Of a stretch of DNA of 64,000 bases, positions 23,691-35,337 are shown in pieces. Position numbers and translations under genes: made by a program. A model generated the notes under the pieces. The model had not been told where the DNA came from. It saw only the letters and a program-made list of their open reading frames with translations, and searched no databases. The stretch lies in NCBI RefSeq assembly GCF_001625305.1, contig NW_017804109.1:943885-1007884 (forward strand). The letters are read 5' to 3'. Every line of letters begins with the position of its first letter. Position 1 is the first letter of the stretch. Source of the stretch: Branchiostoma belcheri (lineage: Eukaryota > Chordata > Leptocardii > Amphioxiformes > Branchiostomatidae).

Positions 23691-24455
23691 TTAATCAATC
23701 TGCTTAAAACACCCCCTGCAGCTTCTAGCTGTTACCAAGAGTCTCAAGGTGCTCAAGATCTAAAAACAAATGTGCATAAATTTGCATGATGATGCAAGAA
23801 AACCAATGACAAAGCTAAATCACCTAAAAGTGAATTAGTAAGCAAAAAGTATTTCTACAATCTACAGTAATATTTGAATGTATACAACCACATTAGTGGA
23901 CTATTCAACTTTAATTCTAAACAACAATTAATGTCTTTTACATGACATGACAAGCAGCAAACCAAACAGTTAACTACACACAGTCCACTTTCCGATCCCA
24001 ACTAAGACAAGGAATCAATGAGGACACACTTGGACAGCCCAAATTGCCCCCAAACCGTTTCCCGGCACATTTAATTGACATTCGCTGCCGCCCCTGTCCG
24101 AACGGAATGATATTCCATCTCCGAACGGCAGGAATTAGCTGGCAAGAAGTCGTGATGGCTAATTTGCCTGTCCTTCAAAAGAGTTTCCACAACGGAAATT
24201 GTTTTTTCGACCTGTGACGGTCTAAGTTTCGCCGGGCGGCCTAGACTAGACACCTGCCAATCTTTTAACAAAACTTTCTGATTACGAAAGTTTGTCAAAT
24301 AAAGGATGTCAAAGAGGAAGTTTTTGCAGGCTACCTTGTGTCTCCTAGAGATTAGTGTCCACCAGACTCCTTTGCAGGCTGAAATAAATATTAGTAGAAA
24401 TCAGCCTAAAAATGGGAATCAAACGGCCAGAGACTGAGAGGGTCCATGAGAGGGC
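23691..24455. other. Gene-free stretch, nothing recognised
   Basis: Mixed composition. A 75-codon minus-strand frame near 24071-24298 has no domain. No repeat partner found. Confidence 0.4.
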
Positions 24456-24750
24456 ACGGGGCAACCTGACTTTTTGCCTACATGCATGTAGGTTGCACAA
24501 TCTGTAAGGGAGTGAAGTCTGCCGTCTTGGATTGACTTGTTTATTAAATTTACGAAAATTTTGTATTGCAAGATTTAAATATATATGAAAGGGAGATAAG
24601 TGAGTGAAATTTCAGAATGCTGCAACACTGCAGGTGGTCTTGGTTGCACTGGGCAACCTGAGTTTTTTGCCTTCAATATTGTAGGTTGCACTATGGGTAT
24701 GGGGGTCTTGGTTGCACTGGCTGGGCAACCTGATAAGTTTTCGCCTTTGC
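24456..24750. repeat. Short interspersed tandem words GGCAACCTGA
   Basis: GGGCAACCTGA recurs near 24460, 24652 and 24724, each followed by a TTTTTGCC-like word. TGTAGGTTGCAC follows the first two. The complementary pairing GGTTGC/GCAACC lets each unit fold. A plus-strand frame here is only this repeat. Confidence 0.7.
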
Positions 24751-24789
24751 CTGAGAGTGTGACCTGGTCCGAAGAGGTGTATCAATCTC

Positions 24790-25440
24790 AGCTACTGTAA
24801 GTGTCCCCCCTTTTCCTGTGACCGCAACTCCCGGAGGCCCCAAGCCCCAAGTGTCGGTCGTCCCAAGAACCACACGTAGCTTTGGTTAGGGACGTCCCTC
24901 AGATAGGATGTTACATAGAGGTCCCCTGTTTGGGGAGAGCCACACCCCACACACGTTTAAGAACCCACCGCACTTATCCAAAAGTGTAGGGGTCCTTCCC
25001 GGTGTGAGTGGCTCAAGTCCGGTCTTACGCAGCTTGCACACTTACCGGAGTGTCACGCCTAAAGGTGGCTTACCGGTTATGTGAAACAGACAAAGTGTCC
25101 CCCTTTCCCGTGACAGAGGCCCCGAGTGTCATCCGTCCCAAGAAGCACATGTAGCTTCGGTTAGGGACGTCCCTTGGCTAGGATGTTAAATGGAGGTCCC
25201 GTGTTTGGGGATAGCCACACCCCACACTCGTTTAAGAACCCACCAAGAGTAGGGGTTCTTCCCGGTGTGAGTGGCTCAAGTCCGGTCTTACGCAGCTTGC
25301 ACACTTACCGGTGTGTCATGTCTAAAGGCAGTTTACCAGTTATGCGAAACAGACAAAGTGTCCCCCTTTCCCGTGACAGAGGCCCCGAGCGTCGTCCTTC
25401 CCAAGAAGCACACGTACGTGACGTTCAGAACCCATCTTCG
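24790..25440 (+). repeat. Tandem units made of SINE body sequence, ~268 bp period
   Basis: TTAGGGACGTCCCT, GGAGGTCCC, GAGCCACACCCC, CTTCCCGGTGTGAGTGGCTC and CAGCTTGCACACTTACCGG occur in the same order in two units (near 24880 and 25155). Each ends with GACAAAGTGTCCCCC and a CCCGTGACAGAGGCCCC-type block. These are the 3' body of the SINE seen at 31671, without its tRNA head, amplified as a tandem. Confidence 0.8.
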
Positions 25441-26240
25441 CATTTACTGCGGCGATTTATGTTCCGCCTAAGTACATCTCATAATCGACGATAAATCCGT
25501 CCATATTGCAATTTCACGTTAATGCGGCTCACCTTTGCCATGGGGGGTCACTCCGGAGTTAATACCCCGTCACAGGCACACTCTCTGCATTAATTCCTCA
25601 ACAAAAATATTTGTCTTCCTCCGCAGCCAAAATTTCCAATTTCAAACTTTTCCCATCGTCGGGCCTAATGACCCCTTCTGGAAAAGACGCGCGCAGATGG
25701 AAATATGAACAATCAGAAGACGCCGGTAAAAGCGTATTTATTAAAATGCTAATGCCTGGCCTGGAGTAGCCATACGTACCTTCTAACGGGGGACTGTCGG
25801 GGCCCAAAAATGAAATGTTGTGCACTCCAATTACCCGGGAATTCTCCATTCAGACTCAGAGCAAATATAAATTATAGCTTCGTGCGCGGCACATTATATT
25901 GCGATATGAATTATAGGTATGAAACCATCACTGTGGCTAACCCAGCATGACAATGGGAAATACCAATAAGCTTTCATTACTGTAATACAGGCCGTACAGA
26001 GGGATATATATTGGACAGAGGAACCACAGCCTAACTTCATTATGCCTACTGAAATATAGATGGCCACCACGGCAAAAGTTAACTTTCTGAACTTTCGGGG
26101 CCGCGCGATGGACAGTCGGGGAAATTGGCGCTGACAGGCGGTAAGTTTGCTGGGAAGATGATGAGGAAATAACCGGTTTAAAAACCGTGTACCTCCGCGA
26201 TCTTTGGTCAGTTGTGGCAAATGTACTGTAAATTCTCAAA
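25441..26240. promoter_or_regulatory. Candidate cis-regulatory island
   Basis: GC-rich words are mixed with many ATTA/TAAT motifs (TGCATTAATTCC, GGGCCTAATGACC, ACTCCAATTACCCGGG, GATATGAATTATAGG). Overlapping minus-strand frames near 25900-26280 have no recognisable domain. The pattern repeats that of the 29.3, 39.5 and 42.6 kb islands. Confidence 0.3.
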
Positions 26241-26640
26241 TAAAGTATGGGATGGTAATAAAATGTCCACCTGTCCAAATGAGTGTAGCTGGCTAAAGAC
26301 TGTGGCAGAGTGGTATCAAAGAAAAAACAATTTCTGTTTTACATTTGTTTGTGTGTTTGCTTGGTTGTTCAGGAGGCAAACCCTAATTTGAACCAAAGCA
26401 CAATGTGCACAGATACTACCATTTCATGAAGTCCAATGTCCATCATATTTAAGTAGACATAAGTTAGAACTTAATCATCTTGACTTTTTTTTAAATCTCA
26501 ATAACAGTTTTCATAATGATAATTGATCCTTTCTCTAAATTCTAAATAACGTCTGCTAACGTCTCAAAACCTGCCATTAACATTTAACAGTTACCTAGAG
26601 TCATGTCCTGGGGAATCAAATGATTTCATTAGCTCATTGG

Positions 26641-27680
26641 GTAATGCTACAATCTACTTTTTGTGACAGCTTTGTGGCATTTTGTGTGGCCTGTCACATG
26701 ATGTTACAATACTCATTGTGTTTCATTTAGCCAACTTGTTACATTGTCACACTGGTTAGTTTGTGTCACTGTCGTATTGCATTACCATCACCATGCTTCC
26801 AATTTTTATATTGCTACTTTGTGACATTATTAGATTTTGTCCTATACGGCGTATATACATTGTACATGAATGTTACATTGTATCATTTCCACACCTCCGC
26901 ATGTGTCTGGCTACTTTGTGGCAATCCTACAAAGCTGACACTCATTGTTACATTGTAACATCACAAGTCATCATTCCATCCTCTCCCTTTGAAGTGGCAG
27001 TGTAGATATATGGCCACTTCTGTAGCATTGTTCTATCATGTAACAACTGATGTGCTGCACCTCTATCTGGCTACACTGTGGCAATCCTTCAACACAGCCT
27101 CTCATTGTGGCATTGTTACATCAACTTGTATTACATCATGTCAAGATGCCTATCCCTTTCAAGCTACATGTACCAGCCCAGATGATATTGCTACAACTGT
27201 TACAGTACATGTATGACAACTTTTACATTGTAAGCAACAACAGATACATGTCTGGCAACACTGTGGCAATCCTGTGACATTTGTGGCATTGTTACGTCAT
27301 GTTACATCACATCACTTTCAGACAGACATGTGAGGCTACTTCTGTAGTATTGCTATATAGAGGCAATACTGTCCACATCCATCTGGCTACTTTGTAGCAA
27401 TGTTCCATCACGTCACATCACCCCCACACCTCAGTCAGGCCACACTGTGGCAATCCTGTGACAAAGCCACCATTGGTGACACTGTTACATCATGTTACAT
27501 CACATCTCTTTCAGACATTGTTACTTTTGTAGCGTTGTTATTTCAGCCAATACTGTCTACATTAATCTGGCTACCTTGTAGCACTATTACACCACCCCTA
27601 CACCTCAGTCAGGCCACACTGTGGCGATCCCGCGACACAGCCAGCCTTTGTGACGTTGTAACGCCACGTTATATGTGTCC
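26641..27680. repeat. Degenerate minisatellite with TGTGGCAAT and TTACATCA words
   Basis: Units of about 100-220 bp hold CTGGCTAC or GCCACACTGTGGCAATCC, then CATTGTTACATCATGTTACATCAC and CTTTCAGACA. CACACCTCAGTCAGGCCACA is nearly identical at 27425 and 27601. Long open frames are repeat shadows. Confidence 0.85.
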
Positions 27681-28016
27681 CTTTTGAGGAGTAGCGAGCG
27701 GGCAGTGTAGCAGCAGTAGTAGCGGTACAGATGGATTGCCTGTGGCGCCTCCAGCAGGGTGTTAATGAGCTGGCTCGCACGGGGGCCAAAGGAGCTAATT
27801 ACTTTGATATAGTAGGTTCACACGCACGGGTAGTTAGAGGTGATCAGTCATCGAGTCCCAATTAGGACAATTATCTGTGATTTATATGCGACCGTTGACA
27901 AGCCTGCCCCCCTCCCGCATGCAGATGAAGCCCGCTCCCATTGATCTGCAGTTTCCCAGGCATCTATCCCGCGTTAATTATAGCCCCCGCGCGCGGGCTG
28001 ATACAAAGGGCTGAGG
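27681..28016. promoter_or_regulatory. GC-rich island with ATTA sites
   Basis: Single-copy between two arrays. It holds CAGGGTGTTAATGAGCTGG, GGAGCTAATTACTTTG and GCGTTAATTATAGCCCCC in a CpG-containing background. No exon visible. Candidate enhancer by composition only. Confidence 0.3.
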
Positions 28017-28595
28017 GAGACACGGGTGGAGTGGTTAGGGTACAGGGGTGTATGGGACATAAACTGGGGCTATTTGCTGGGAGAGTGAATGAATGAATGG
28101 CTGAGTAAGTGAGTGAATGAGTGAGTGAATGAATGACTGGGACTGCTACAAAGGCCTGGTGGAGACACGGGCAGAGTGGTTAGGGTACAGGTGTAAGGGG
28201 GATTGTATGGGACATTAACTGCCACAAAAATGAATGAGTGAATGAATGAATGACTGAATGAGTGAATGAATGAGTGAGTTATGAGAGAGTGGCAGGTGTG
28301 TGGGTGAGGTAAATATCTGGTGGGGAAAATGAATTTGTGAGTAAATGAGTGAAAGAATGGTTGGATGAGTGAGTGAGTGAGTGAGTGAGTGAATGAGTGA
28401 GTGAGTGAGAGTAAATATGTACAGTAGGTGTTAAGAGAACATGGGACACTGATACAAATATCTGCTGAATGAAATTGTGAATGAATGAATGAATGAATGA
28501 ATGAATGAATGAATGAATGAATGAATGAATGAATGAATGAACGAATGAACGAATGAATGAATGAATGAATGAACGACTGAACGAATGGCTCACCT
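28017..28595. repeat. Two-unit duplication and (TGAA)n microsatellite
   Basis: GAGTGGTTAGGGTACAGG and TATGGGACAT recur near 28027 and 28173. Each is followed by degenerate TGAATGAATGAG repeats. A nearly pure TGAA array spans about 28475-28575. The minus-strand frame rich in HSFIHSFI is this repeat, not a protein. Confidence 0.95.
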
Positions 28596-29290
28596 TTTAT
28601 CCTACAGTCACCTTAAAGGAATGTTCTTGTTTGAAGTCTTACTCTGTTTAAAGAAATCAATAGTTTGGAACAGTCTTTTATCATAGAAAAACACAAAATA
28701 GGATAACACTTATACCTTCCTAAACCTTGAAGCTCAAAGAAAAGCCCTAACCAGGTAGCTTCTCTCACAATTACCATTGGATCACATCAATCAAATGCTT
28801 TCCGCTGTCGAAATCTGTAAAAATCTTTCCAACCTTTGGAATTCTTTATTTTCTTTTTGCTATCTTATGCCATCAGTGCAATCTTTCATATGTATATATG
28901 TGCAACATTCATTTGTACATCTTTCAAATTTTCCTTTAATGACAATGTAGATTTGTTGGACTATCTACATAACTTATGAATATAAAGTATAAGTCAAAGT
29001 AATGTTTGTCTGTGGTCGACACATGTACATTCATTGCAATAACATTCGTTACAGAGAAGGGTCGACCATAAAACAGACAATATCGCTACTATCTGTATGA
29101 CACAACTTGAACAGCAACCGAAAAGTGCAACATAAATTGCTAAGAATGCATTAACATCGGATTAAATCGTTTCCCAGATACAAGAATTGAGGACCTAAGA
29201 ATCAGATAGAGCAGAAATGGTGGTCATTTGTCCAGATTTGAGATGATTATGGCCTAAAAGCAAAAGTTTTACTTTTAAAAACATCAATAA
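28596..29290. other. Gene-free stretch, nothing recognised
   Basis: AT-rich single-copy-looking sequence. No exon, RNA gene or repeat partner found. Confidence 0.4.
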
Positions 29291-29760
29291 CATCAAACAG
29301 GTGTTTCACCAACACTGTGCGATCACCACGCCAAGGTTACCAAACTTTCTTCAATCAACCTCTCTGGCCAAAGCGCCACAAAAGCGGTATAAAACCGCGG
29401 AGAGTTATCGGCCGAATATTACGCCGCCGACACTCATATTCGGTGAGAGGAAACATGACGAATGGCGGCCATTAAGCACTTTTGCACAATTTGTCACAAA
29501 AGAGAGTCCCAACCCTGTTCTGGCAGCTAATAATTGGCCAGCCGAATGTGCGTCGATGCTTACGGGGATTTTCCGACCAGAGACGAAATCGATGCGGATT
29601 CCATCCAATTACGGGAAAGGACGGATTAAGCTTGTCATACCGAAGTTCTTAATATGAAATTTAAGCCGCTAACTTGCGCGATTTATGGACGGACAGCGCG
29701 GTATCGATGCAAGGGACGCAGAGATCCACTATCAGGGACTCTAAGGCCGGGATTAGGGTT
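29291..29760. promoter_or_regulatory. Candidate cis-regulatory island
   Basis: A CpG-containing block with TAAT/ATTA words (GCAGCTAATAATTGGCC, CCATCCAATTACGGG, GGACGGATTAAGC, GGCGGCCATTAAGC). A 118-codon plus-strand frame (29301-29657) crosses it, but its peptide has no domain and codon use looks incidental. I favour regulatory DNA over an exon. Confidence 0.32.
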
Positions 29761-30990
29761 CCTCAGCTAGCGTGTGAGGATCCGACGATTTCAGCCTTTT
29801 CTCACCGAGGAGAAGTACTTGGCCGAAATCCCCCCTTCTTCTCTGTCGTCTCAAAACTGAGGCAAAACGCATTTTTGGGATGATGTTTGGGGATTGGAAA
29901 CCAGCAAGCTATAAACCAGAATCCGTGTGCGCTTGATAATGGAACAACAAGGATAGACCGGGGCGTCCGTAAGCTCCTGGTTGACAGTTCTGGAGCATCT
30001 TGTTGTCACTGTTAGGAGGGGGAAATTCCTTATAATTGCCTGTCATCATTCGCATGTGTGTTTTAGAGGTTAGAACGACAGGCTTTTGCCCCAGTTTCAT
30101 CATAATTATAAATTGGGCTGTCAAAGTGTGGATTTGAAAAGTTTTTTAAATACTTTGATACGGATACAGTAAATAAATACCAAGGGACCAGACTACATTC
30201 ATTCACAGTCCTCAGATTTTCCCTTCAAATGTCATTCAAAGCCAAACATGATTCTGTAAAACTAACACTCTTGCATATACAGATTTTCATTAAGAAAAGG
30301 CTTTATTTTTACTATTTCTTACAATTGGTTGGATAGTCAGTCCAACATATCACTTAGTCTAGACTCACACATACAAATGTATTTTGTATACTACAGTCAC
30401 TAAAAACGAATCAAAATTAGCAAAAAAATAACGCAGTCCATCCTTCCGAAATTGTCTAGTTGGTACAATTACGTTTAAGGCTGCTGTCCAATTTGTCACA
30501 AATTATGGCTCTTTACCCCACAGAAGTTTTTTCTCTCCTACTAACTGGACCCAAGAGAGACGGCCCTTGCTTTAGCTATGGAGACTACCATTAGTCATAA
30601 TTGTACAAGATTTGCAGTCTCTATTAAAGCCACAGTTTTTTTCTTCTTTAAAAGAGATGCATTTATTCGGAGCCAATACTTCATCCACAGCTTTCGTTTC
30701 CGGACAAGTCTTTAAATCAGTCGGCGAAAATCCATATTATTTTTCTTGTCCAGTCTGCAAGACAGATATAAGTGGTCTTTGTCGATACTTTAAACAACAA
30801 GAAACACAAAGAACAACTTAAAGACAGCCTACCCACACAGTAAGTTTGGACTGTTGGGAACAAATTAAAACTTTTCACGGACAAAAAGAGATATCTTGCT
30901 TGGTAACAGAAGATCTCCCAAATACAATAGCCTGCATTATCTTGCAAATTTGCCTGTACTGGACTACTGGTTCTGACTTCTATCCTTTAG
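29761..30990. other. Gene-free stretch, nothing recognised
   Basis: No repeat partner by eye. Short frames near 30612-30947 overlap on both strands and show nothing. Some single-copy GC-richer DNA at 29760-30060. Confidence 0.4.
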
Positions 30991-31000
30991 TCTAATTATT

Positions 31001-31120
31001 TTACCGTAGGGACACCATGGATGATTTGACAACTAGTTTTCTCCATCCTTCTTGGCTTTTTGTTCTCAATGTTTCACTTATTGTCTTTCCTGCCCATTCT
31101 CTGATTTTATCCTCCCATCT
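31001..31120 (-). pseudogene. LINE ORF C-terminal fragment (RTE/endonuclease-type LINE)
   Basis: The minus strand reads 39 codons then a stop: RWEDKIREWAGKTISETLRT, then a QEGWRKLV motif. The R-W-x-D-x-I-x-x-W ... (R/G)W-R-x-L-V pattern is the usual C-terminus of apurinic-endonuclease LINE polyproteins. A second fragment of the same family is at 43471-43575. It is a 5'-truncated remnant lying just beyond the tail of the CR1-like copy. Confidence 0.75.
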
Positions 31121-31475
31121 GTATCTGTATCTGTATCTGTATAGCCAGTATAACTGCCAATCGGCATATCACACCAGCTTCTGTATCAGTATAGCCGGTA
31201 TAACCGCCCTTCGGCGCAACACACCAGCTTTGCAGGCATGCGGCGCGGCGGCAGCTAGCTATATCACACCGAACGACTTGTTACACCCAATCTTTGCACA
31301 ACTAATTGCAGGAGTTGTTTAAAGCTTTCTAGAGATGATGCCCCAACTGTGCTTGGTGGGAACAAGTTCCAGTCTATGAGTATGATAGTTTTGGGGAATC
31401 TTTTTCCGTTGCCTACCCCTCTTTCTTCCTCACTGGCTGGCTGTTCCTTGCAGTTTTGCCTTAAATGATAGGGAC
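31117..31475 (-). mobile_element. CR1-like LINE, 5'-truncated 3' end
   Basis: On the minus strand a coding remnant contains DWNLFPPSTVGASSLESFKQ, the classic CR1-group C-terminus (WNSLP...SL.SFK). It is followed by a 3' UTR with GTAACAAGTCGTTCGGTGTG and two copies of the ~50-bp terminal unit (AACCGCCCTTCGGCG, TATAGCCGGTAT). It ends in a GATACA repeat at 31121-31145. Same family as 47910, 53590 and 61512. Confidence 0.8.
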
Positions 31476-31670
31476 ATGTGGCTTCACCAAATTGGTTTCC
31501 ATTTCTTTAATGTGATTAGGAGGTCTTTGTACTGTATTGGTTGACATTAGTCAACACTTGATTAGATGGTCAATGACTTGGAACAGATCAGTTAACATAA
31601 TTGGCTCTTTATTCAAAGCTGAACAAGAGGAGAGCAAAACCTTACCTGCTTTAACAGTGGATAATGGATA

Positions 31671-32170
31671 ATAAGGTGGTCTTGTGGTTAATTTTGCGAA
31701 TCTAAAGGTTCTGGGTTCGAATCCCTAGCAGGCCCTAATATATTGTGCCCTTGGGAAAGGCACTTTACACCTATTTCATTCAATTCAGGTGAAAAAAATT
31801 TAGTCGAGTACCTAGCTTTGGTTAGGGACGTCATCTCAGATGGGATGTAAATCCAGAGGTCCTGTGTTTGACTTTGAGGAGGGCCACACCTTGAGCATGT
31901 TAAAGATCCCATCACACTTATCAAAAAGAGTAGGTGGATACTCGCAGTACTATGAGTGGATCAAACCTTACAGTCTGGTCTCAGGTTTGACATCTTGAAT
32001 AGGTGATAGTCACCTGTTATCCTTCCACAAATGTGGTAAATCTTCATAAATAAATAAAAGAGACAAGGTGTATACCAGTGTGAGTGGATCTAATGTTACA
32101 GTCCAGTCTTATCCAGCTTGTACCTACTGTATACAACTGGTGTGTTAGGCCTAAAAGGTGCTTTATCAGT
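31671..32170 (+). mobile_element. tRNA-derived SINE, nearly full-length
   Basis: The tRNA-like head ends in a perfect box B (GGGTTCGAATCCC, near 31710). The body runs TTGTGCCCTTGGGAAAGGCA, TTTACACCTATTTC, TACCTAGCTTTGGTTAGGGA, GATCCCATCACACTTATC and AAAAGAGTAGG, then a region near 32085-32170 ending GGCCTAAAAGGTGCTTTATC. This is the reference copy for the SINE parts elsewhere. The segment 31975-32080 is an insertion or extra unit. Confidence 0.8.
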
Positions 32171-32173
32171 TAC

Positions 32174-32174
32174 G

Positions 32175-32207
<33 letters not shown>

Positions 32208-33300
32208 CTTTATTGCTCAACAACTGTAACTGGTACAATGTATGGCAAAGAAGAAACAGGGGTAGATACATGAACTATACTAAAATAGAATTCTAACAGA
32301 GCTGTAAGTCTAACGTGATACAAACAAAACGGCCTTAGTACTTAGCCCATTTGGGCTGGAAGGTGCAGGAAAGGTCTTACGATCGTTAACTACCAAACAA
32401 CCCGGGCAAACGGCATATAACCTTACAGTTCAGTCTAGCACAGCTTGTACCTACTGTACAGAACTGGTGTGTTAGGCCTAAAAGGTACTTTACCAGTTAC
32501 GTGATACAAACAAAACGGCCTTTGTACTTAGCCCATTTGGGTCTTGCTGTACAATGTAGTTTGACATTATGACATACCTTAGGTTAAAGATCCCACCACA
32601 CTTATCAAAAAGAGTAGGGGTCCTTCCCAGTGTGAGTGGACTACTGTACACAACTGGTGTATTAGGCCTAAAAGGTGCTTTACCAGTTACGATCAATCAA
32701 TCAATCAACTTTATTGCTCAACAACTGTAACTGGTACAATGTATGGCAAAGAAGAAACAACAAGGGTAAGATACATGAGCTACACTAAAATACAATTCTA
32801 ACACAGTAACAGAGCTAGCCTAACGTGACACAAACAAAACAGCCTTGTACTTAGCCCATTTGAGCTGGAAGGTGCCTGAAAGGTCTTACGATCGTTAACT
32901 ACCGAACAACCCCAGCAAAAGCATACAACCTTACAGTTCAGTCTAGCACAGCTCGTACCTTCTGTACACAGCAGGCCTAAAAGGTGCTTTACCAGTTACA
33001 CATGATACAAACAAAACGGCCTTGTACTTAGCCTCCATAGCATGCCAAAAACTGGGGGGTTGGGGGTCTTCAGGGTCTTTTATGTGTTATTTTCTGATTG
33101 CATATAGACAACATAGCCGGCCTGGTTGAATTACCCCCGTATTTTAGGCTAATAAGAAAACAGCCAAAGACCACCAAACCCCCAGTTCTATAAGCCTGCT
33201 ACGGAGGCTAGCTGTACTTAACCCATTTGGGCTGGAAGGTGCAGGAAAGGTCTTACGATCCTTAACTACCGAACAACCCGGGCAAAAAAGGCATGCACAG
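32174..33300. repeat. Mosaic of SINE tails and LINE-like (GATT)n tails
   Basis: SINE tail words (GTGTGTTAGGCCTAAAAGGT, CTTTACCAGTTAC) alternate with a block that starts in (ATCA)n and contains CTTTATTGCTCAACAACTG, AATGTATGGCAAAGAAGAA, ACAAACAAAACGGCC and GGTCTTACGATCGTTAACTA. The block occurs near 32174, 32692 and partly 33000-33290. Read on the minus strand it ends AATAAAGTTGATTGATTG, i.e. a poly(A) signal plus (TTGA)n retroposon tail. Frames here are shadows. Confidence 0.8.
33029..33210. mobile_element. hAT-like MITE of the TAGCCTCC group
   Basis: Ends TAGCCTCCATAGCATGCC and the complementary CTGCTACGGAGGCTA. Inner arms ACTGGGGG and CCCCCAGT also pair. It interrupts the mosaic block at GTACTTA and is flanked by TGTACTTA on both sides, overlapping its first two bases, an 8-bp-type duplication. 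A second copy is at 44083-44279. Confidence 0.8.
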
Positions 33301-33383
33301 CGACACATCGGTCACACCACTAAGCCGGCAGATTCCGCCGTGACCACTTTACGAGACGTATTTTCGCACGAAGCCATCTCTGA

Positions 33384-35050
33384 CAAATCCTCCCGGACAG
33401 TTTTACTGTGAGATCCACACGACAATGCCAACCCCAGCACTCGTTTCAGCCCCCTAAATCCTGGAGCTGTGCAGGGATAACTGTTGACCCTGGTGTGACT
33501 AGAGTTAGAGTCAGGTACGACTCAGGGCCTTTATGGAGGTGATTACTGTCCTGTCATTGGAGTTACAGGTACAAATGTCTCTCAGGCCGCGCTGTGAGCA
33601 CAAAGGTGGCACTCTCCAAGCAGAGGTTTGGGTTTCAGCGAGTTTTTGACATGATTTTAGGCAATTCTTTTAGTCACAATCATAAGTAACATGTGCACGA
33701 AGGGAACTATTATCCCTTTCCAACACATACTAGTAACCAAAACACAAAATGACATACATTTTTTTGTCACTTGTATTTTAAGCATTTTAAGGTGCTTTTT
33801 TTTTGTCCAACATTTTAACATTTTTTTTAACCCCAGGCTAACTTTTGAGTGGCAAATGGATACTGCCCTACCAATGATACCAATATTATCTTGCCAATTT
33901 GATACTGTCTTGCAACCACTTAGATGATTGGAGATTACAAAGGTACAAATCCTCCCGGACAGTTTTACTGTGAGATCCACACGACAATGCCAACACCGAG
34001 CACTCGTTTCAGCCCCCTAAATCCTGGAGCTGTGCAGGGATAACTGTTGACCCTGGTGTGACTAGAGTTAGAGTCAGGGCCTTTATGGAGGTGATTACTG
34101 TCCTGTCATTGGAGTTACAGGTACAAATGTCTCTCAGGCCGCGCTGTGAGCACAAAGGTGGCACTCTCCAAGCAGAGGTTTGGGTTTCGGCATGTTTTTG
34201 ACATGCTTTTAGGCCATTTTTTTAATTCACAATCATATTAAGTAACGTGTGCATGAAGGAATTATTATCCTTTTCCAACACATAACGAAAACACAAAATG
34301 ACATATATATTTTTTTTTTTTGGTCACTTGTATTTTAGGCATTTTTGAAGGGCTTTCTTTTTTGTACTGATATCTTTTTTTATGCCAGCCAAACTTTGAG
34401 TAGCAAATGGATATGGCCCTACCAATGATATCAATATTATCTTGCCAATTTGATACCGTTTTGCAACCACCAGATGATCTGCTTGGAGATTAAAAAGGTA
34501 CAAATCCTCCCGGACAGTTTTACTGTGAGATCCACACGACAGTGCCAACACCGAGCACTCATTTCAGCCCCCTAAATCCTGGAGCTGTGCAGGGATAACT
34601 GTTGACCCTGGTGTGACTAGAGTTAGAGTCAGGTACGACTCAGGGCCTTTATGGAGGTGATTACTGTCCTGTCATTGGAGTTACAGGTACAAATGTCTCT
34701 CAGGCCGCGCCGTGAGCACAAAGGTGGCACTCTCCAAGCAGAGGTTTGGGTTTCAGCAGGTTTTTGACATGATTTTAGGCAATTTTTTTATTCACAATCA
34801 TAAGTAACATGTGCATAAAGGAACTATTATCACTTTCCAACACATTACTAGTAACGAAAAACACAAAATGACATACATGTTTTTATGTCACTTGTATTCT
34901 AGGCATTTTTAAAGGGCTTTTTTTTTTTGTGCAACATCTTTTTTAACCCCAGACTAACTTTTGGGTGGCAATTGGATACTGCCTGGCCAATTTGATACTG
35001 TCTTAAGCTTGCAGCCACCAAATGATCTGCTTGGATATTACAAAGGGGTG
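33384..35050. repeat. Three tandem units of ~558 bp
   Basis: CAAATCCTCCCGGACAGTTT starts units at 33384, 33946 and 34501. The first ~270 bp of each is nearly identical (CTGGAGCTGTGCAGGGATAA, CTGTCCTGTCATTGGAGTTA, AAGCAGAGGTTTGGGTTTC) while the second half is more diverged, with T-runs and a GGATACTGCC...CCAATTTGATACTG word. Uneven conservation along the unit is notable. No long open frame persists in all units. Confidence 0.95.
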
Positions 35051-35143
35051 GCATTATTAAAGACACTGATATACATGTAACATTGACGGTGGAACTACAT
35101 TGCTCAGTACATGTATACAGTATAGATCAATAACATCTATGTT

Positions 35144-35232
35144 GTAGCTGTGCAGGGATAACTGTTGAACAGGCCAGGCTAGCAATGCCTCTTTTGGATC
35201 ACAGGTAGTCCTAGGGTTCGAATCCCAGCTAC
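35144..35232 (+). tRNA. tRNA-Ser-like pseudogene or SINE head (weak)
   Basis: GTAGCTG (35144-35150) and CAGCTAC (35226-35232) can form a 7-bp acceptor stem, and GGTTCGAATCC gives a box B. Length (89 nt) is near that of a long-arm tRNA. However the T stem is imperfect, the D arm is too long, and the first part is a piece of the neighbouring tandem unit, so a functional tRNA is unlikely. Confidence 0.2.
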
Positions 35233-35337
35233 AGTAGGATTTTAATCCGCACAGAAGTCATAATCCAAAAGTTATCAAAAACAATTTATTAAAATTCTGC
35301 ATTCCTTAGCAACTTGGAGACTTCTTTTTTTCTAAAA

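Noticed and set aside
28279-28593. HSFIHSFI-rich 104-codon minus-strand frame
   Set aside because: Pure translation of the (TGAA)n microsatellite.
29301-29657. 118-codon plus-strand frame
   Set aside because: No domain; the sequence fits the ATTA-in-GC islands better than an exon.
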